64,000 nucleotides of DNA from Chlamydoabsidia padenii (taxonomy: Eukaryota > Mucoromycota > Mucoromycetes > Mucorales > Cunninghamellaceae). This document shows, one piece after another, positions 60,001 through 64,000 of the stretch. The notes below the pieces were generated by a model. That model searched no databases. It saw nothing but the letters and a program-made list of their open reading frames with translations, and was not told the origin of the DNA. The first letter of the stretch is position 1. Every line of letters starts with the position of its first letter. Position numbers and translations under genes: made by a program. The stretch is from NCBI GenBank assembly GCA_025330725.1, contig JAIWND010000032.1, positions 62,001 to 126,000 on the forward strand, read 5' to 3'.

Positions 60001-60603
60001 GCAATTAACACAATACCAGAGTATGTATAGATCAATCGTTGCATGTATCGTGTTCGGATGGTATTGAGGACTATGTAAAGATAAATGAATTGAGATTAGT
60101 GAGTATTTCATAATTGACATTCTGATTTAAACTTCTTTCATCCCCTCCCCCTTTATTTGGTTACCTCCAGGTTCATTTAAATAGCTTAAATTGGTCAGAT
60201 CATCGTTAAATTCTAGTTTTGGAGGATTTCGTAGAGGAGGCAAACTGGCACCATCAGTTTTCTGGATATCAGCAAGAGTGGATTCAAAGATGTATTCCTA
60301 AGTTGATAAAATATAAAAAGATAGACGCGAGTTAATAAAGGTACATCATTACCCACTTCCCCTCCCCCCTTTTTTTTTTTTTCTTCTTCAAACTTTGACC
60401 AACAGACATCGACGTTCTGACTGAAGGCTACATTGACTTACCTTTTGATCAGTATCACCTTCAAAAACAAGCTTAACAGAGTCATTGGAGTGTTCGTTTA
60501 GGACGCAAGTAGCAGAGACCCAGGCTTGTTTTTCATCAGTGAACCAAGCTTTGGTTCCTTTGGTATAAACATCGACCGCTTGGGTGGCCGTCGTAAGGGA
60601 CAT
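54442..60603 (-). CDS. MYO2: Class V myosin heavy chain
   Basis: About eighteen exons give roughly 1,600 residues (start [16 protein letters not shown] at 60603; stop at 54442). Order: an N-terminal SH3-like part; motor domain (about 65-770) with GESGAGKT split by an intron, [43 protein letters not shown] and the converter [19 protein letters not shown]; six IQ-like motifs (about 790-920, such as [18 protein letters not shown]) for calmodulin-type light chains; a coiled coil (about 920-1080); a Ser-rich linker; then the cargo-binding globular tail with a dilute (DIL) domain (about 1,330-1,560). Myosin V carries secretory vesicles, vacuoles and organelles along actin towards hyphal tips. The motor-domain intron after NYHIFYQ contains a dispersed motif copy, and the intron before FARRYIKTQ has a 35-base tract, T in sense. 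Confidence 0.96.
56988..57022. repeat. 35-base A/T tract in a myosin V intron
   Basis: A on plus, T in the myosin sense, immediately before the acceptor of the exon starting FARRYIK. Confidence 0.9.
59343..59356 (-). promoter_or_regulatory. Dispersed motif copy in a myosin V intron
   Basis: GTTTAAATCCCGCC, reading GGCGGGATTTAAAC in the myosin sense, inside the intron following the NYHIFYQ exon. Confidence 0.45.
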
Positions 60604-60916
60604 TGGTGAGTATGTAATAAGAGTATTTATATATAGTTGTGTATGTGAGTATATGTATGTATAAGTGTATATGGGTTTGTGTATTTAAAAAAGAAGGACT
60701 TCCTTTTCATATAAAAGAAAAAAGTTCAAGATGAAGAAAAGGGAAAGAAAAAAAAAAAAAAGAGAGAGAGAAAAGAAAGAAATTCAACCCCGATTTTAGG
60801 ACTCAAGGCAATAAAAATGACTGCACATCATTCATTGGCTGGAAGAAAATCTTTCCGCCTCTCTTTTACTTTTACAAGTGGAATAAACTGGACTTGCGCA
60901 CTCTTCGCTCCATGCC
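60604..60916. promoter_or_regulatory. Divergent promoter of myosin V and the cyclin
   Basis: 313 bases between start codons. It has an A/GA-rich tract next to the myosin gene and a motif variant (ATTCAACCCCGATT, 60782-60795). Confidence 0.5.
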
Positions 60917-62255
60917 ATGATAAATGATCAGGTAAGACTATATCCATCCTACTCTTTATATAACATATTACTATCATGGATACCCTTAATGTATTGCTTA
61001 TTAATCTTTAACTAACATAGTGGCTTTATTCTAAAGATGAACTTCTTGATACGCCAAGCATTGCCGATGGTATTACTTTTGAACAAGAACAAATGGATCG
61101 AACTAAAGGTTGTCACTATCTTTTAGCAGTGGCTGCTCGTCTCAATTTGTAAGTTTGTAACAATAATTAAAAAGTAAAACCAATAGACTTATGATATTAA
61201 TTCCTTCAAACCTGTTTTATAGACCTCAACTTGTTGTAGCTACAGCAACAACCTTCTTCCACCGATTCTTTATGCGGCATTCCATGAAACGCTTCCATAT
61301 ATATGTAAGTAAAAACTTGATTATGACTCCAACATTATATAAACAGTAGCTGACACTTTATCTTATCTTATTATACATAGGACATGGCAGCTACTAGCTT
61401 ATTTGTGGCGGCAAAGGTGGAAGAAAACACTCGAAGAATCAAGGATTTTGTTAATGCCTGTGCTCAAAAGGCTGCCAAGAACGACAAATTGGTACTGAAT
61501 GAAGATTCAAAGGTAAGAGCAAACTGTGCTACTGAAAAAAAAAAAAAAAAGACTAACCAATACATTTATATATAGGACTTTGTTAGATGGAAGGAAACAA
61601 TGTTATTCAACGAAGTGATTCTGCTGGAAACATTATGCTTCGACTTGACTATAGAACATCCTCATCTTTACCTGGAATACTTGGAAACCCAACTGAATAG
61701 TAAGTTTAAAAAAAAAAAAACACAAGTGTGAACCACAATGAATGGTATGCTTATTTTTTGCCACGTAATAGTCTCTGGATCTATGTTAAGAAAGGCCTGG
61801 ATGCTGCTATATCAATGGTAAAAAGGAATAACAAACATCATCACCTCAACTAACTTCTTTTTTTATTCATGTAGTTCTGGGTCGCCACTGTGTCTACTAT
61901 ATCAATCCAATGTGATAGCAGGTGCGGTCTTACTATTGGCAAGCTACATGTCCTCGGACACTCTGAAAGAAGGATGGTGGAATGATGTGCATCTGGATGG
62001 CCCTACCATTCATGGTAAGTAAACAATCTAACTATCAAATTGGACGAAAACTTAAAACCCCAACTTTGTTTAATAGAAATAGCCTCTGATATGCTCGGGT
62101 ATTATACGGATCATTATGTCAAGAAATCATCGACGCCGGTGGTATCATCGAGCGTACCATCCACATCAGGAGCATCATCACCACAAGCTCAATCACCATA
62201 CCATCCCGTCCATCCTCCACAACACAACAATCACACAACCAATCCACCTCTGTAA
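60917..62255 (+). CDS. Cyclin K/T-type transcription cyclin
   Basis: Eight exons (60917-60931, 61021-61148, 61223-61304, 61381-61512, 61576-61699, 61772-61817, 61875-62014, 62077-62255) give 281 residues. The first exon encodes only MINDQ; then WLYSKDELLDTPSIADGI and TTFFHRFFMRHSMKRF, DMAATSLFVAAKVEEN, and CFDLTIEHPHLYLEYLE form the first cyclin fold, with a second fold ending EIASDMLGYYTDHY. WLYSKDEL-x-TPS and the Met/His-rich helix place it with cyclin K/T/L-type cyclins that activate CDK9- or CDK12-type kinases (Bur1, Ctk1), phosphorylating the RNA polymerase II tail. Pch1 or Ctk2/Bur2 equivalents cannot be separated here. The tail is Ser/Pro-rich and short. It diverges from the myosin gene. 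Confidence 0.88.
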
Positions 62256-62344
62256 TACATATATCTCTCATCCTTTAATACAATCACCATTTATAAGTTT
62301 TAGCTAGACCTTTCTTCTCTTCTCTTTAACTTTTTTTACTGTAT

Positions 62345-62350
62345 AATAAA
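62345..62350 (+). terminator. Polyadenylation signal of the cyclin gene
   Basis: AATAAA about 90 bases after the stop codon, followed by a T tract. Confidence 0.55.
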
Positions 62351-62764
62351 GTTTTTTTTTTTTTTTATCTCATACTACCTTACTTTAACTTGATGTGCCC
62401 CTGTTTTTATGAAATCAATAATAGGGGTAACTCTGCTTTAGATGGCAACCTTGATTGTTCACCAAAACCCTATGGTTTTGTGATAGTAGGTGTACAGTAT
62501 ACAATATAATATGGGGGAACTAATATGATAAAATAGTTTACAAAAGGGGTCTACTTCCATTTACATGTTGACCAAAAGCGATCGACCTTGAGATGACTCT
62601 AAACTGGTCACATGGACTTGTTGGAGTCTTGTACTAAATATATTCACTTATCGATCATAATCTTTTGTCTACCTGGACGATATATAGTTTGTACAGTTCA
62701 ATCTATTGGAAGCATTCAGCCAACCTGATCCATTCATGCAGGGGGATAAAAATGATGTACGAGA

Positions 62765-62778
62765 TTTTTAAATCCCGG
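62765..62778 (-). promoter_or_regulatory. Dispersed motif copy in the right-hand spacer
   Basis: TTTTTAAATCCCGG, far (over 1.1 kb) from the nearest start codon on either side. Confidence 0.45.
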
Positions 62779-63921
62779 TACTTTTTACAGTAAACTAGCA
62801 GATCGATCATAAACCGAACCCATTCAATACTATTTGGATGCATTCAGTAGCAACTTATTGGTTGATTTTGGGGGCAAGATTAATGATACTGTGTTTCCGG
62901 AATTACTTGTCGCTATAAAAGTCAGATTTGGAACGTAGCCAATCTATTTTGATAAATCCCCGAGCGTGATTGATCTACTGATTGCCTAAATCCACGTTTA
63001 TGCAAAACTTCAAATACTGACAGAAAGAATGATATATAAGGATTGAAGGAGAGAAGGGTGGATTTCCTATAAGTAGAATTCCGTGCGCTGCTGTCTTCCA
63101 TTTATGTATTTCATTCATCCCATCCCGATTTGATGGGTGGAATTACTAGGCGCACGGAATTTTGGTATTCGGCGTTTGAAATCGAAGCCTCCTTCCGTCG
63201 AAAAGGGCAGGTGAAAGCCATCGCTGACCGACACAAGGGTCTTAGAGCTTGACTTCTGCGGTGACTTGTGTCGGAAATATGCTATAGTGTCCACATCGCC
63301 ACTTTAATCATTAGCATCTGTTCATCATTGAGCCAGTAGTGTTCTTTCTAAAATTTCGTGCGCTTGGCATTTCCCTGGATGGATGGGAATCCTGTAAGCG
63401 GAGGTTGATTTTTTTTTTCCTATGATAGAGTGACGGGTGAAGCTGGGTAGAGAGAAACTTTCACAAAACAGAGTAGGGTGAGTGCCTCTGCAAAAAGGGA
63501 GGCACGGGGAGAAGCTAAATGGAAAGAGGCTCCGCTACTCATGCCAAAACCAATACACTATAACAATGCCTGCCATGACCCAATCATTAAAAGACGCCCG
63601 TTATATCCCAATCTTAATCGCTATGCCAACACTTCTTTTTTGTTCCTGTTTCTTCCAGCTACACAATATCAATCATTATATTTTCAACACCTTTCCAATC
63701 AACTGTGACTCAACGTTTAATACACAAACTGTTATTTTATTCAAAGTTTTATGCATATTGGTGAGGTGGCGGCCCGAGCGAAGCGAAGAGTGGACGCTGG
63801 TTACTGTACTAAAACATAGAGTTAGTGGCTTGACTATAATACTGTCTTTGAATCGGAATGTAAAAGGCGCTGGATTGAGATGAATAGGATTCCTAGAGTG
63901 GGTGCCCCCGCAAAGACTGCG

Positions 63922-63929
63922 TATATAAA
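63922..63929 (+). promoter_or_regulatory. TATA box of the gene at the right edge
   Basis: TATATAAA lies 45 bases before an ATG that opens a continuous frame to the window end. Confidence 0.5.
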
Positions 63930-63966
63930 TTTGGGCGGTTCCTTTTTTCCCTTCCATTTCTTGCCA

Positions 63967-64000
63967 ATGTCTGAACCTACAACGAGTAACGAAGTCTCAA
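63967..64000 (+). CDS. First codons of an unidentified gene (cut by window end)
   Basis: ATG at 63967 opens a frame that reads MSEPTTSNEVS and continues past the window. Support is a TATA box 45 bases upstream and a C/T-rich leader. Too short to identify. Confidence 0.4.
   Translation, partial: MSEPTTSNEVS

Larger units (their letters stand above)
62256..63966. other. Spacer with a GC-rich repeat-like insert
   Basis: No gene seen in 1.7 kb. AATAAA for the cyclin at 62345-62350. Motif copies at 62765-62778 and 63169-63183, weaker ones near 62954 and 63123. The part 63440-63920 has a distinct GC-richer composition with a GCGAAGCG-type element at about 63778-63787 and two similar 17-base segments (about 63480-63496, GTGAGTGCCTCTGCAAA, and 63900-63915, GTGGGTGCCCCCGCAAA). 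Confidence 0.5.

Noticed and set aside
63482..63883. 133-codon frame in the right-hand spacer
   Set aside because: No domain, mixed composition, no splice or Kozak support, and it lies within the GC-richer insert; described as a possible repeat instead.

Overview
This window is fungal nuclear DNA: small spliceosomal introns (about 50-110 nt, GT..AG, often with a CTAAC-like branch site), AT-rich spacers, T- or CT-rich leaders and AATAAA signals. Gene content (acetyl-CoA carboxylase, DGAT2, chitin deacetylase, URC-type uracil genes), very intron-rich genes and long T/A homopolymers fit an early-diverging, filamentous, lipid-accumulating fungus of the Mucoromycota, probably Mucorales. That assignment is inference. 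Gene models were spliced by hand: exon junctions were chosen by splice consensus and reading-frame continuity, and summed exon lengths were checked to be multiples of three for most genes.

Layout. 1-16 kb: end of an unidentified gene, a seven-helix receptor (1187-3245), splicing factor CWC24 (3704-4854), a C2H2 transcription factor (6103-7711) and ACC1 (9077-16075), all on +. 16-22 kb: V-ATPase subunit E, ribosomal protein eL20 and a cytosolic-PLA2-like phospholipase, all +. 22.8-26.5 kb: URC1 (-) and a uracil phosphoribosyltransferase (+), head to head, as a uracil-salvage/catabolism pair. 26.9-30.8 kb: a 21-exon multipass membrane protein that closely resembles the animal retinol transporter STRA6. 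31.4-37.7 kb, all -: a GRAM-domain membrane protein, a GPI-anchored chitin deacetylase and a membrane-anchored alpha/beta hydrolase, the last head to head with DGAT2 (38032-39447, +). 40-43.7 kb: an MBF-type APSES/ankyrin cell-cycle factor (-) head to head with Rab5 (+). 44-52 kb: a proline-rich coiled-coil protein (-), ribosome-assembly factor LTV1 (+), cystathionine beta-synthase (-) and a Ser/Ala-repeat GPI protein (-). 54.4-62.3 kb: class V myosin (-) head to head with a cyclin K/T-type cyclin (+). The right edge holds the first codons of another gene.

How they work together: several genes concern acyl lipid (ACC1 makes malonyl-CoA, DGAT2 makes triacylglycerol, and the PLA2-like enzyme and the hydrolase probably cleave esters). 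Rab5 and myosin V act in vesicle traffic; chitin deacetylase and the GPI protein act in the wall. There is no evidence of a biosynthetic cluster.

The two most interesting signals are the STRA6-like receptor, a family I associate with animals and retinoid uptake, here in a lineage whose sex pheromones are apocarotenoids; and a short dispersed motif, consensus CGGGATTTGAAAA on either strand, present more than 25 times and almost entirely in spacers and introns.
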